Shown one piece after another: positions 8,453-15,867 of a stretch of 24,028 nucleotides of DNA. Numbering within the stretch: position 1 is the first letter of the stretch; each line of letters opens with the position of its first letter. Source of the stretch: an uncultured Collinsella sp. (GTDB lineage Bacteria; Actinomycetota; Coriobacteriia; Coriobacteriales; Coriobacteriaceae). The stretch lies in assembly GCA_902490445.1 (NCBI GenBank), contig CABUDZ010000023.1:1-24028 (forward strand), written 5' to 3'. Made by a program: the position numbers and the translations under genes. The notes under the pieces were generated by a model. That model was given only the letters and a program-made list of their open reading frames with translations, did not search any database and had not been told where the DNA came from.

Positions 8453-8487
8453 GTAGTTAATTTGGGATAGGGCTTTTTAGCTAGCCG
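8453..8487 (+). repeat. TAGTTAATTTGGGA short repeat, copy 1
   Basis: TAGTTAATTTGGGATAGGG followed by CTTTTTAGCTAGCC is a diverged copy of the element seen on the minus strand at 9472-9512 and on the + strand at 12224-12250. The shared order is TAGYTAATTTGGGA, a G-rich stretch, then a T-run. In the best copy TAGCTAA pairs with TTAGCTA, so the element can form a hairpin. Its function is unknown. Confidence 0.55.
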
Positions 8488-8531
8488 TATCTTCCTAGAG
8501 GCTAAGTAGGAGTTGCGGCGACGTTACGCAT

Positions 8532-8558
8532 AAAAAATGCCGGGGGTAAAACCCCGGC
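8532..8558 (-). terminator. Hairpin-T6 terminator after the DUF3800 gene, related to its leader hairpin
   Basis: Reading the minus strand, GCCGGGG and CCCCGGC form a 7-bp stem (8539-8545 with 8552-8558) followed by ATTTTTT. It lies about 60 bases after the DUF3800 stop. The 40 bases before it contain a small stem (CCCTC with GAGGG) and CCAAGAG. They resemble the leader of the same gene (a small stem, GTCAAGG, the GCCGGGG hairpin, then CATTTTT), so the two look like related copies of one module placed on both sides of the gene. Confidence 0.8.
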
Positions 8559-8619
8559 TCTTGGAGGCCCCTCTCTTGGAGGGTACCGATATCTTTATAA
8601 CAGAAGCCACGTGCCGGGT

Positions 8620-9297
8620 CTACAAGAGACGTTTAGCGCGAATCTTTCTAAGATGATTTTTCTTGAAATCACGATAGTTTCCAAAGAAGATCTGCTCGGT
8701 ATTTGTTTGCTCGGAGCGTCCATATTTAATTTGCGCCAGTTCGATTTCGCAGATGTAGTCAGCAATTTGCTGAAGCCTAAAGTGCTTCGGGTCACATTCT
8801 TTATAAATGACCGCCTGCCTTCCGAGAACGTATTCGAATGCAGCGTGAAGGATGGCCGTTACCTCGTTTTGCCCGTCGTCGTAATAGATTTTGACAGCGT
8901 CATAGCTTTGGAAACGCTGAAGTCTGTCGAACAAAAAGAGGATCAAGTCACGACGCATTCTTGCGAACATAGCCGCATCGCTTTTGAATTTGTTTCTTTG
9001 GTAGCTGAACGTCATGTATGTGACGGGGCATTTGTTGGCAAATGTTGCAAAACTCGACAAAAGGCGATTCCGCAAGTGGGTGTCCATGCCCCTGTAGGAT
9101 TCATTGCCATGCATAAGGGGATTCATGTGCAGGGGGATATCGGGAAGCCCGCGCGATCTAAGCGCGTGTTCGTAGCGATAAATAATCTCAGCAACTGACT
9201 CTAACAGTGAATGGAAAACAAGCGTAACGAGATAGTACTTAGCGCTTTGTCCTCCGTAGTTGCCGGATTCGTCGACGAAGACGGAAAGCTCCCTCAT
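8620..9297 (-). CDS. DUF3800 domain protein
   Basis: The 225-residue product shows the DUF3800 pattern: FVDESGN at the N-terminus (Asp9), a central IYYDDGQNE (Asp140/141), and LQQIADYI near the C-terminus (Asp180). This spacing of acidic residues is consistent with an RNase H-like metal-dependent nuclease fold, which has been suggested for the family; activity here is inference. There is no signal peptide or membrane segment. ATG at 9295-9297 is preceded at seven bases by AGGGAGA (9305-9311). The gene is single and faces the BREX operon, from which it is separated by repeats. Its base composition is much more A+T-rich than its neighbours, a sign of horizontal transfer. A consensus promoter, a short leader and an intrinsic terminator precede it, and a related hairpin follows it. 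DUF3800 genes are known to be associated with several conserved RNA motifs. Confidence 0.9.
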   Translation of the reverse strand: MRELSVFVDESGNYGGQSAKYYLVTLVFHSLLESVAEIIYRYEHALRSRGLPDIPLHMNPLMHGNESYRGMDTHLRNRLLSSFATFANKCPVTYMTFSYQRNKFKSDAAMFARMRRDLILFLFDRLQRFQSYDAVKIYYDDGQNEVTAILHAAFEYVLGRQAVIYKECDPKHFRLQQIADYICEIELAQIKYGRSEQTNTEQIFFGNYRDFKKNHLRKIRAKRLL

Positions 9298-9311
9298 GAT
9301 GCAGTCTCCCT

Positions 9312-9405
9312 AAAAACAAAAATGCCGGGGGGATCCCCCGGCCCTTGACTGCCCTCCATAAAGGAACGCAACCATTTTATACCACGAGACGAGGAGTCTA
9401 TTCAA
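9312..9405 (-). ncRNA. Short leader RNA ending in an intrinsic terminator upstream of DUF3800 (candidate DUF3800-type RNA)
   Basis: Transcription from the promoter at 9412-9440 should start near 9405 on the minus strand. The ~90-nt RNA has a small stem (TTCC with GGAG), then GGCAGTCAAG, then an 8-bp GC hairpin (GCCGGGGG at 9335-9342 on the minus strand with CCCCCGGC at 9324-9331) and the tract ATTTTTGTTTTT. The ribosome binding site of the DUF3800 gene begins right at the end of that tract. The leader can therefore end as a free small RNA or read through into the gene. Published comparative work describes several 'DUF3800' RNA motifs next to such genes; whether this is one of them needs a covariance-model search. 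Confidence 0.6.
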
Positions 9406-9411
9406 GTATAA

Positions 9412-9440
9412 ATTATAATAACCAAACACATGTTCGTCAA
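9412..9440 (-). promoter_or_regulatory. Consensus sigma-70-type promoter for the DUF3800 leader
   Basis: On the minus strand TTGACG (9435-9440) and a perfect TATAAT (9412-9417) are separated by exactly 17 bases. This is the best promoter match in the window and sits in an AT-rich patch. The predicted start is near 9405. Confidence 0.8.
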
Positions 9441-9466
9441 TCTACCTGCGGGTATGGGAATGTGAC

Positions 9467-9511
9467 AAAAAGTTGGGTAGCTAAAAAGCCCCCGTCCCAA
9501 ATTAGCTACCC
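9467..9511 (-). terminator. Repeat-derived hairpin terminator of the antiporter gene (repeat copy 2)
   Basis: GGGTAGCTAA (9475-9484) and TTAGCTACCC (9502-9511) form a 10-bp perfect stem. Reading the minus strand, AACTTTTT follows the stem, and the antiporter gene ends eight bases before it. The sequence is a copy of the TAGCTAATTTGGGA element also found at 8453 and 12224, so a repeat seems to serve as the terminator. It also separates the antiporter from the DUF3800 promoter downstream. Confidence 0.65.
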
Positions 9512-9518
9512 CTGGCCG

Positions 9519-11120
9519 CTACGACGCGAGCGTGGCGATGACGGCTTCGTCGCCGGCGTATATGAGGGTGTTGCCGTCGGGGATGATCGTTTGGCCGTCG
9601 CGTTTGAGCATCACCACGATAAACGGGTGCTTGCCCTGCGGTACATCGCGCAGGCGCAGTCCTGCCAGGCGACCGTGGGGTGTCACGGTGACCTCGCGCA
9701 GCGTAACCTCGGCACGCTCTTCAAACGTCGGCGCGGCCATAACCAGAAGGTCGCCTTCTTCAATTACGGTATCGCCGTTGGGCAGCACCGGGTGCGCACC
9801 GTCGCGCAGCACCAAGACCACCAGCATGTTCGTTGCGCTACCAATATCGGCGAGCGAGCGTCCGGCAAACGGATGTCCAGCGCCCACCTTGAGTTTTACA
9901 AACGACATGCCGTCCTCGTCGCGGTAGTCGTTAAAGGTGCGGCGCACGTCGCCGGTCTCATCGATCATATCGAGCTTCTTCGCCACCGCCGGCAGCAGCG
10001 AGCCCTGTACCACAATGCTCGACACGGCAATTACAAATACCAGGTCAAACAGGTCGTGACCGCCAGGAACACCGGCCACCACGGCAAAGAGGCTAAACAC
10101 GACCGAAGCTGCTCCGCGCAGGCCCGCCCAGCTTACGAGCGCGACCTGGCGGGGGTTTGTCTTAAAGGGCGCTAACAGCAGACCGACAGCGATGGGGCGG
10201 CTCGCAAAGAGCATAAACGCCATGAGCGCCAGGCCCGGCAGCAGCATCTGCGGCAGGCGTGCGGGCGTGACGAGCAGGCCGAGCAAGAAGAAGATCGTCA
10301 TCTCGGCCATCTCGGTAAGGGTGTCAAAGAAGTGCGCCATCTCGACCTTGCCGGTGATGTCGCTCGCGCCCAGCACAATGCCTGCCAGGTATACGGCCAA
10401 AAAGCCGTTGCCGCCCAGGTAGCTCGGCAGTGCGTAGGCGACGATCGCCACGGCGAACAAAAAGATAGTCTGCGCGCCCTCGGCCGTTGCGTGTGCGCGC
10501 TCAATCAGGCGGCTGGATATCCAGCCGATGGCAAGGCCCAGCCCCACGCCCAGGATGATCTGCTTGGCCAGCAGCACGGGAATGTCGATGTTGCCACCCG
10601 CCGCGAGGGTGGCGAGTACCGCGGTGAGCATGTAGGCGACGGGGTCGTTGGAGCCCGATTCGACCTCGAGCAGCGAGTCGGTGCCGCCCCTCAGCGAAAG
10701 GCTGTGCTCGCGCAGAACGCTAAAGACGCTGGCCGCGTCGGTCGACGCCACGACCGATCCCAGCAGCAGGCCGCCGATCCAGTCGAAGCCCAGCACAAAG
10801 TGGGCGAACACGCCGGTGATGCCTGCGGTGATGACGACGCCGAGCGTGCTCAGCAGCACCGCCGGCGCGGCGACGGGCTTGGCGCGGTCTATGTTGGTGT
10901 TAAAGCCGCCGTAGAACATGATGAACAATAGCGCCGTGCTGCAGACGGTTTCGGTGAGTGCGTAGTCGCTAAAGTCGATATGCGCCGGGCCGTTGACGCC
11001 CAACAGCATGCCGAGCGCGATAAAGATAAGCAGGGTGGGGAAGGGGAGCTTTTTGCCGACGGGTTTGATGGTCAGGCACAAAATGATGACGAGGCCGATA
11101 AAAAGAAGGATCTGGTTCAT
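9519..11120 (-). CDS. CPA1-family monovalent cation (K+ or Na+)/H+ antiporter with two RCK_C domains, NhaP2-like
   Basis: This 533-residue inner-membrane protein belongs to the CPA1 cation/proton antiporters. About 12 hydrophobic segments cover residues 1-385. The signature GSVVASTDAASVFSVLRE (STDAA at 126-130) and ESGSNDPVAY with the ion-binding Asn158-Asp159 pair are both intact. Residues ~400-533 form two TrkA-C/RCK_C-type domains (SFVKLKVGAGHPFAGRSL... and TPHGRLAGLRLRDV...), each ending in a typical strand such as IEEGDLLVMAAP. RCK_C domains bind regulatory ligands, and this arrangement is that of NhaP2/CvrA, which exchange K+ for protons. The exact ion cannot be read from sequence. The gene is divergent from the phosphoesterase gene and probably forms its own transcription unit. 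Confidence 0.9.
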   Translation of the reverse strand: MNQILLFIGLVIILCLTIKPVGKKLPFPTLLIFIALGMLLGVNGPAHIDFSDYALTETVCSTALLFIMFYGGFNTNIDRAKPVAAPAVLLSTLGVVITAGITGVFAHFVLGFDWIGGLLLGSVVASTDAASVFSVLREHSLSLRGGTDSLLEVESGSNDPVAYMLTAVLATLAAGGNIDIPVLLAKQIILGVGLGLAIGWISSRLIERAHATAEGAQTIFLFAVAIVAYALPSYLGGNGFLAVYLAGIVLGASDITGKVEMAHFFDTLTEMAEMTIFFLLGLLVTPARLPQMLLPGLALMAFMLFASRPIAVGLLLAPFKTNPRQVALVSWAGLRGAASVVFSLFAVVAGVPGGHDLFDLVFVIAVSSIVVQGSLLPAVAKKLDMIDETGDVRRTFNDYRDEDGMSFVKLKVGAGHPFAGRSLADIGSATNMLVVLVLRDGAHPVLPNGDTVIEEGDLLVMAAPTFEERAEVTLREVTVTPHGRLAGLRLRDVPQGKHPFIVVMLKRDGQTIIPDGNTLIYAGDEAVIATLAS

Positions 11121-11269
11121 GGATGGTGTCCGCTCCTGGGTGGTTGGCGTGGCACGGTTAGTTGTCTGCGGTTATTTGTACCCAAAGATGGTGGGTTTAT
11201 GGGGTTGGATTGCGGGCGTGCGCGATATCGTCATAGACGGCTGCCGTCTTTGCCTCTGCTCGGAAACCC

Positions 11270-11298
11270 TTTCCAGCTTTATTGCAACGGAGTACAAT
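11270..11298 (+). promoter_or_regulatory. Possible promoter of the phosphoesterase gene
   Basis: TACAAT at 11293-11298 is a good -10. TTTCCA at 11270-11275, 17 bases upstream, is a weak -35. The spacer region 11121-11373 between the divergent antiporter and phosphoesterase genes holds nothing else that I can support. Confidence 0.35.
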
Positions 11299-11373
11299 GG
11301 GTAACGTTTAAGTTCAACTTGAAGTTTTAGTTGCGGCGCCGGGCTTTGGCCGCAATGCAAGGAGAGGCGTACC

Positions 11374-12213
11374 ATGGCGATCTATGTGACATCTGATGCT
11401 CACGGGCACGTGCGTGCGCTTGACGAGGCCCTGTCTAAGATTTCGCTGGCGTCCGACGACACGCTGTACGTGCTGGGCGACATGATCGATCGCGGGCCCG
11501 ATCCGGTCGGCGTTATTAAGCTCGTGCGCTCGCTGCCCAACGCCCGCGTGCTCAAGGGCAATCACGAGCAGATCATGCTCGATGCCATCATTGGCCAGGA
11601 TCCGCTCGATGCCGAGACCTGGGATATCAACGGTGGCTGGACGACGCGCGAGCAGCTCAACGACATGGAATTTGACGCATACGAGGAGCTCGTGCGATGG
11701 ATGGCCGCGCTGCCGCTCTACGCGGTGGCCGAGACCGAGGAGCGCCCGTATCTGCTGGTACATGCTGGAATCGAGATGAAGGCGGCGCGCGCGTTTTTGC
11801 TTGAGCATGGCGTCGATTGTGCCGATGGCGTTGGAGCGGTGGGTGCCGATCGCGAGCTGCTGCAGCAGATGCTCGCGGTGCAGTCGGCCGATGACCTGCT
11901 GTGGATTCGTCACGGCTATTGGGATGCGCCGACCGGGCTGCTTTCTGCCGAGGGCAAGGGCCCGGTCGTGGTTAGCGGTCACACGCCCACGGTATCGCTT
12001 GGGCGCTATTGCGAGGTCGGTGGTCTGGCGGGGCTCGATGAGGAGTCGGGTCGCGGGCAGATTGTGCGCCTGGGCGGCGAGGATACCGCCGGTGTGCCCG
12101 ATCGCATCGATATCGACTGCGCCGCCGCCACCGGCTCCGAGTTCGGTCGCGTGGGCATCCTGCGCCTGGACGACGGGGCGGAGTTCTACGCGAACATCAA
12201 CCCGGGCGAATAA
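11374..12213 (+). CDS. Calcineurin-like metallophosphoesterase (PrpE/ApaH-like)
   Basis: The 279-residue soluble protein carries the full metal-binding set of calcineurin-like phosphoesterases: D-x-H in TSDAHGH (Asp8, His10), GDMIDRGPD (Asp36, Asp39, Arg40), KGNHE (Asn63, His64), LLVHAG in the middle and VSGHTP further on. GDxxDRGPD and GNHE are typical of the Ser/Thr phosphatase and diadenosine tetraphosphatase group, so it may remove phosphate from proteins or cleave Ap4A-type dinucleotides; the choice is not decided by sequence. Start ATG 11374 is preceded by AAGGAGA. The gene is divergent from the antiporter, and repeats follow its stop. Confidence 0.88.
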   Translation: MAIYVTSDAHGHVRALDEALSKISLASDDTLYVLGDMIDRGPDPVGVIKLVRSLPNARVLKGNHEQIMLDAIIGQDPLDAETWDINGGWTTREQLNDMEFDAYEELVRWMAALPLYAVAETEERPYLLVHAGIEMKAARAFLLEHGVDCADGVGAVGADRELLQQMLAVQSADDLLWIRHGYWDAPTGLLSAEGKGPVVVSGHTPTVSLGRYCEVGGLAGLDEESGRGQIVRLGGEDTAGVPDRIDIDCAAATGSEFGRVGILRLDDGAEFYANINPGE

Positions 12214-12223
12214 TCGGTGCAAG

Positions 12224-12250
12224 GGGTAGCTAATTTGGGAAGGGTTTTTG
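12224..12250 (+). repeat. TAGCTAATTTGGGA short repeat, copy 3
   Basis: GGGTAGCTAATTTGGGAAGG with the T-run GTTTTTG follows the phosphoesterase stop by about ten bases. It matches the copies at 8453 (+) and 9472-9512 (-). The complementary TTAGCTACCC half is missing, so this copy seems degraded. Confidence 0.6.
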
Positions 12251-12316
12251 ACCACTTTTGCCCTTCTGCCCGCTAATTGATTTCTCTGGGACGGGGATTT
12301 TAAAATCATTTGGCTG

Positions 12317-12489
12317 CCCGCTGGCTAAGTGAGTAGGCTTTTTTGGAAATGCCGAGCAGCCGGCAAATTTGCCTCAACAAAACCGCAGGTCATTGACTTG
12401 TGTTTTGCCGGTGTGGTCAGGGATTCGGCAAAAGTCTACTCACTTAGTTTTGCGTGATGCATATTGTCCGCAACGAGACCCCAGCCGGG
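12317..12489. repeat. Copy 2 of the ~173-bp element with inverted ends
   Basis: This copy starts CCCGCTGG, has CTAAGTGAGTAGGCTTTT at 12325-12342 and the inverse AAAAGTCTACTCACTTAG at 12430-12447, and ends with CAACGAGACCCCAGC. Against the copy at 8263 the ends are nearly identical while the interior differs. The inner stem reads ACCG with CGGT here where copy 1 has ATCG with CGAT, a paired change. The element fills most of the gene-free stretch 12214-12528, and no ORF is seen in it. Confidence 0.75.
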
Positions 12490-12528
12490 GTGATTCCATC
12501 GCAAATTCCGGTGACCGGGGGCAGCTGA

Positions 12529-14112
12529 TTAGGCGCGGTATCGGTTGCGGTCGCGTTCGATGCGTTGGCGGATGTGGGCGTACTCGATTATCAGCAGCAC
12601 CAGGAGTAGGGCCATGATGGCTAGGTAGCTCACCACGGCGCCCATCAGACCCAGCAGCTTAATCAGGTTCACCGGCAGCACCACGCTTACGGCGAAGCAG
12701 ATCAGGTAGATCTTGGTGACGTCTCCAGCGTGGCGCAGCACCGTGATGATGGCGTAGATAAAGTCGATGGCCGCGGTGACGCCGCCGGCGACGACCATCA
12801 GCAGCGCCAGCGTACGGTAGCGTTCAAAGCTGAGGCCGTACATAAAGCTCATGAGGGGAATACCGGGACCTGCCATAAATGCGGCGCACACGCCGGTGAT
12901 GACCACGATCAGCGCCATAACGGCAACAATAATCAGGTCAAAGCGACGACGCTTGCGAGGATTAGCCCAAATGCTCGACAAGCGCAGGAGCTGCGGTTTA
13001 TAGATAAATCCAATGCTCAGCAAAATAGCCTGCGCCGGAAAGAACAGGGCATTAAAGTACAGCTGATATTTGTATGCCAGCGTGCCTTCCATCACAAACT
13101 TGGGCATGCTCTCGATGAGGTTGAACAGGAACAGTGCGCCAAAGAGCGGAGCGCACTGGACAAACAGGTGACCGACCTCGCGTAGGCTCACGCGGCGCGA
13201 TTTCTCGGTCTCGAGCAGGGCGAGCGGCGCGGTGACCAGCACGAGCGAGGCGATGGCGGTGACACCCATGGCCATGGCCGTGATGGGCATGCTGCGCGTA
13301 AGGAACAGCGCCGCGCTAAACACCACGATGACGCCGACGGAGCGTAGCGTTTGGCTCATGCCAGCCAGGTAGAGTTTATCGGCCTGCTGCAGGCGGCCCT
13401 CGTATACGTCCGCCACGCCGTCGATCACCTTATACAGGTAGACGCCCAGGCCGATCGTCGCCATCTGCGCGTCGTAGCCGCGGACGCTGCTGTACATGAG
13501 ACCGCAGCCTAGGGCGATCGCTCCGCAAAGCCAGCGGTTGAGCTGATAAGAGGCAAAGGACGTCGTTTCGTCGATATCCGAGACTTGGAAATTACGCACG
13601 CCGTAGTTGCACGCGATCATGATGAGCGTGCCGGTGACAAAGGCGATGGAGAATTTGCCTGCTTCTTCGGCGCCCACGAGCTGCGTAGACACGATGGTGA
13701 GCAGCGGAAATGCCAAGCCCCACACGGCGGTGCCGAGGGTGTTCCAAAGATAGTCGCGACTGGTGGCGTGCTCCTCGTATTCCGCTTCCTGCATGGAGAA
13801 GCCGCCGCCGTAGACGGCACCGAGCAGACGGTTCCACCAGGCGTTGACCATGCGGCGGACGGGGCCGGGCTCCCGATCGCGTTCGCGCCGGCGACGGCGC
13901 GTGGCCTGGCTGCTGTCGGGGCCGCCGGCGTTGCGCTGGCTCAGCTCCTGGATGCGCGCGAGCTCTTCGGCCGTGTGGGAGGCGGGGAACAGGCCATTCT
14001 CGATGCGTCCGCCCTGGGCCCTTGCGGTGCCGCTGCCCGCTACGGCGGGGTCGGCGACGCCATTGCGGCGGGCGATGGCGCGGCGAATGCTATCGAGGGG
14101 CGTGATGCTCAA
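12529..14112 (-). CDS. Polysaccharide/lipid-linked oligosaccharide flippase of the MOP (Wzx/MATE-like) superfamily
   Basis: From about residue 120 the 527-residue protein has 12-14 hydrophobic segments with the layout of MOP-superfamily polysaccharide exporters, which move lipid-linked sugars across the membrane. Examples are NTLGTAVWGLAFPLLTIVSTQLVGAEEAGKFSIAF near the start and repeated hydrophobic helices to the end. The first ~95 residues are cytoplasmic, Arg/Gly/Ala-rich (TRRRRRERDREPGPVRR) and probably disordered, which is unusual. The start codon is TTG at 14110-14112, supported by AAAGGA about nine bases upstream; the next Met lies near residue 88, so a shorter form cannot be excluded. 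The gene stands alone, with no glycosyltransferase neighbours. The substrate is unknown. Confidence 0.8.
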   Translation of the reverse strand: MSITPLDSIRRAIARRNGVADPAVAGSGTARAQGGRIENGLFPASHTAEELARIQELSQRNAGGPDSSQATRRRRRERDREPGPVRRMVNAWWNRLLGAVYGGGFSMQEAEYEEHATSRDYLWNTLGTAVWGLAFPLLTIVSTQLVGAEEAGKFSIAFVTGTLIMIACNYGVRNFQVSDIDETTSFASYQLNRWLCGAIALGCGLMYSSVRGYDAQMATIGLGVYLYKVIDGVADVYEGRLQQADKLYLAGMSQTLRSVGVIVVFSAALFLTRSMPITAMAMGVTAIASLVLVTAPLALLETEKSRRVSLREVGHLFVQCAPLFGALFLFNLIESMPKFVMEGTLAYKYQLYFNALFFPAQAILLSIGFIYKPQLLRLSSIWANPRKRRRFDLIIVAVMALIVVITGVCAAFMAGPGIPLMSFMYGLSFERYRTLALLMVVAGGVTAAIDFIYAIITVLRHAGDVTKIYLICFAVSVVLPVNLIKLLGLMGAVVSYLAIMALLLVLLIIEYAHIRQRIERDRNRYRA

Positions 14113-14171
14113 AGCGGGGTCCTTTCTATTGCTGCGCTCTAGTATAGACGCGACGGTGTTCGCTCGTGTTT

Positions 14172-14188
14172 TTGAACGGATTGTTCAA
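14172..14188. promoter_or_regulatory. Inverted repeat TTGAAC-N5-GTTCAA between divergent genes
   Basis: TTGAAC (14172-14177) and GTTCAA (14183-14188) are perfectly inverted around GGATT in the spacer between the flippase (-) and lactate permease (+) genes. On the minus strand a TATACT -10-like hexamer lies at 14142-14147. The repeat could be an operator for either gene; no regulator is identified. Confidence 0.4.
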
Positions 14189-14294
14189 TATTTTCGGCAG
14201 GCGGCTGTAATTTGTCGGTAAGTGTGCGGTATCCTGTTGAAGTTTTGTGACACCCCCCCGATGCCGCCCACGCGGCACCAAGGAGCTTCTACCT

Positions 14295-15866
14295 ATGGAC
14301 GTCGCCGCATTCTTACTGGCTCTTGTGCCGATTATTTGGCTGGTCGTGATGCTGCTGTGCTTTAAATGGCCAGCTTGGAAGGCCGCTATCGGATCGTTTG
14401 TCCTTTCGTGCGTGCTTGCCTTCGCATGGTGGCACCTGCCGGCAGCGCAGATCGCGACCGCCTCGCTTGAAGGCTTTTTGATGGCTCTGTGGCCCATCGT
14501 CCTGGTGATCATCGCCGCGGTATTCACGTATAACCTGTGCGTTCGCACGGGCGCCATGGACGTGATCGGCAGCATGATCACCTCCATCAGCAGCGACCGC
14601 CGTCTGCTGGCGCTGCTCGTGGCCTGGTGCTTCGGTGGTTTTATGGAGGGCATGGCCGGTTTTGGCACTGCCGTCGCCATTCCTGCCGGCATGCTCGCGG
14701 GCCTGGGTTTTGAGGCCGTGCCCGCCGTGCTCATCTGCCTGCTGGCCAACGGCGTACCCACACCCTACGGCTCCATCGGCATCCCCACGGTGTCCGTTGC
14801 CGACTTGGTGGGTCTGGATTCCCTGCACCTGGCGACCGTTCAGCTGGTGCAGTTGGCGCCTTTCTTTGTGATGATGCCGCTGTTTATCGTACTGGTTGCT
14901 GGTCGTGTTGCCGAGGACCAGGGCAACGTTGCAGGCGTTGCCGAGCGCCTACGTGGCGCGGCGGGCATCGCCGTGCTCTCCGGCGTGTCCTTTGCCGGTG
15001 CGGCTCTGGTCGTTGCTAGGTTTGTGGGTCCCGAGCTTGCCGTCGTCGTCGGTTCTATCGTTTCGCTCGGGCTGACAGCTGCGCTTGCTATGCGTGCCGA
15101 GAAGTCGGGGCATCTGGACGCACGCTTTCACATGAATATCGAGGCCGGCGAACAGCTCACCGTTAAGTCGGCGCTTTCTGCCTGGTCGTGCTTCATCCTG
15201 ATTTTTGTTCTGCTGCTGGGTACGTCCAACCTGGTGCCCGTTGTACATGCCGCGCTCGCGCCGTTTGCGAGTCACGTGCAGGTATATTGCGGCGAGAACC
15301 CCGGTACGCTTACGTTTTCGTGGATCAACACGCCGGGTGTTTGGATTTTCCTGGCTGCGTTTGTCGGCGGTGCCATTCAGGGCGCTTCGCCGCGCTTGAT
15401 GGGCGAGGTGCTGGCCGCGACTGTCAAGCAGATGATGCCGACGGTCATTACCATGCTTTCGGTGCTGGGCTGCGCCAAGGTGATGGGCTATGCGGGCATG
15501 ATCTCGTCGATCAGCGCGTTCTGTATCGCTGTCGCCGGTAGTTTGTACCCGATTCTGGCCCCGTGGATCGGTGCCGTCGGTGCGTTCGTGACCGGTTCGG
15601 GCACGTCGTCGGGCATGCTGTTCGGTCCCATCCAGAGCCAGGCGGCTACGGCGCTGGGCGTGAGTGACTACTGGATGGTCGCGCTGAACGCCCTGGGTGT
15701 CGCCGCCGGCAAGATGATCTCGCCGCAGACGCTCGCCATTGGTCTTGCCGCCGTACGCGTGCGCGGCAAGGACGCCGAACTCCTGAGCGCCGTGCTGCCC
15801 TACGCCGCCGGCATGCTGGTCCTCATGAGCGCCATCGCCATGCTCGGACAAGGCCTGCCACTATAG
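14295..15866 (+). CDS. lldP: L-lactate permease
   Basis: The protein is a 523-residue member of the lactate permease family (LldP/GlcA), integral to the cytoplasmic membrane, importing lactate (or glycolate) with protons. It starts MDVAAFLLALVPIIWLVVML and shows about 13 hydrophobic segments. The family block GGFMEGMAGFGTAVAIPAGML (about residues 113-133) and LLANGVPTPYGSIGIPT are intact, and GSGTSSGMLFGPIQ is present near the C-terminus. A longer frame from 14247 exists, but AGGAGC at 14280-14285 places the start at ATG 14295. An inverted repeat at 14172-14188 lies upstream and a strong hairpin follows directly. PEP carboxykinase is the next gene on the same strand, so imported lactate could feed pyruvate/PEP metabolism; they are separated by 250 bp and are probably not one operon. 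Confidence 0.93.
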   Translation: MDVAAFLLALVPIIWLVVMLLCFKWPAWKAAIGSFVLSCVLAFAWWHLPAAQIATASLEGFLMALWPIVLVIIAAVFTYNLCVRTGAMDVIGSMITSISSDRRLLALLVAWCFGGFMEGMAGFGTAVAIPAGMLAGLGFEAVPAVLICLLANGVPTPYGSIGIPTVSVADLVGLDSLHLATVQLVQLAPFFVMMPLFIVLVAGRVAEDQGNVAGVAERLRGAAGIAVLSGVSFAGAALVVARFVGPELAVVVGSIVSLGLTAALAMRAEKSGHLDARFHMNIEAGEQLTVKSALSAWSCFILIFVLLLGTSNLVPVVHAALAPFASHVQVYCGENPGTLTFSWINTPGVWIFLAAFVGGAIQGASPRLMGEVLAATVKQMMPTVITMLSVLGCAKVMGYAGMISSISAFCIAVAGSLYPILAPWIGAVGAFVTGSGTSSGMLFGPIQSQAATALGVSDYWMVALNALGVAAGKMISPQTLAIGLAAVRVRGKDAELLSAVLPYAAGMLVLMSAIAMLGQGLPL

Positions 15867-15867
15867 T

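Noticed and set aside
8611..9198. A + strand frame of 195 codons opposite the DUF3800 gene
   Set aside because: The minus-strand product carries clear DUF3800 motifs, promoter and ribosome binding site; the + frame has none.
14247..14294. Longer N-terminus for the lactate permease
   Set aside because: The extra 16 residues are hydrophilic and unlike the family, and AGGAGC points to ATG 14295.
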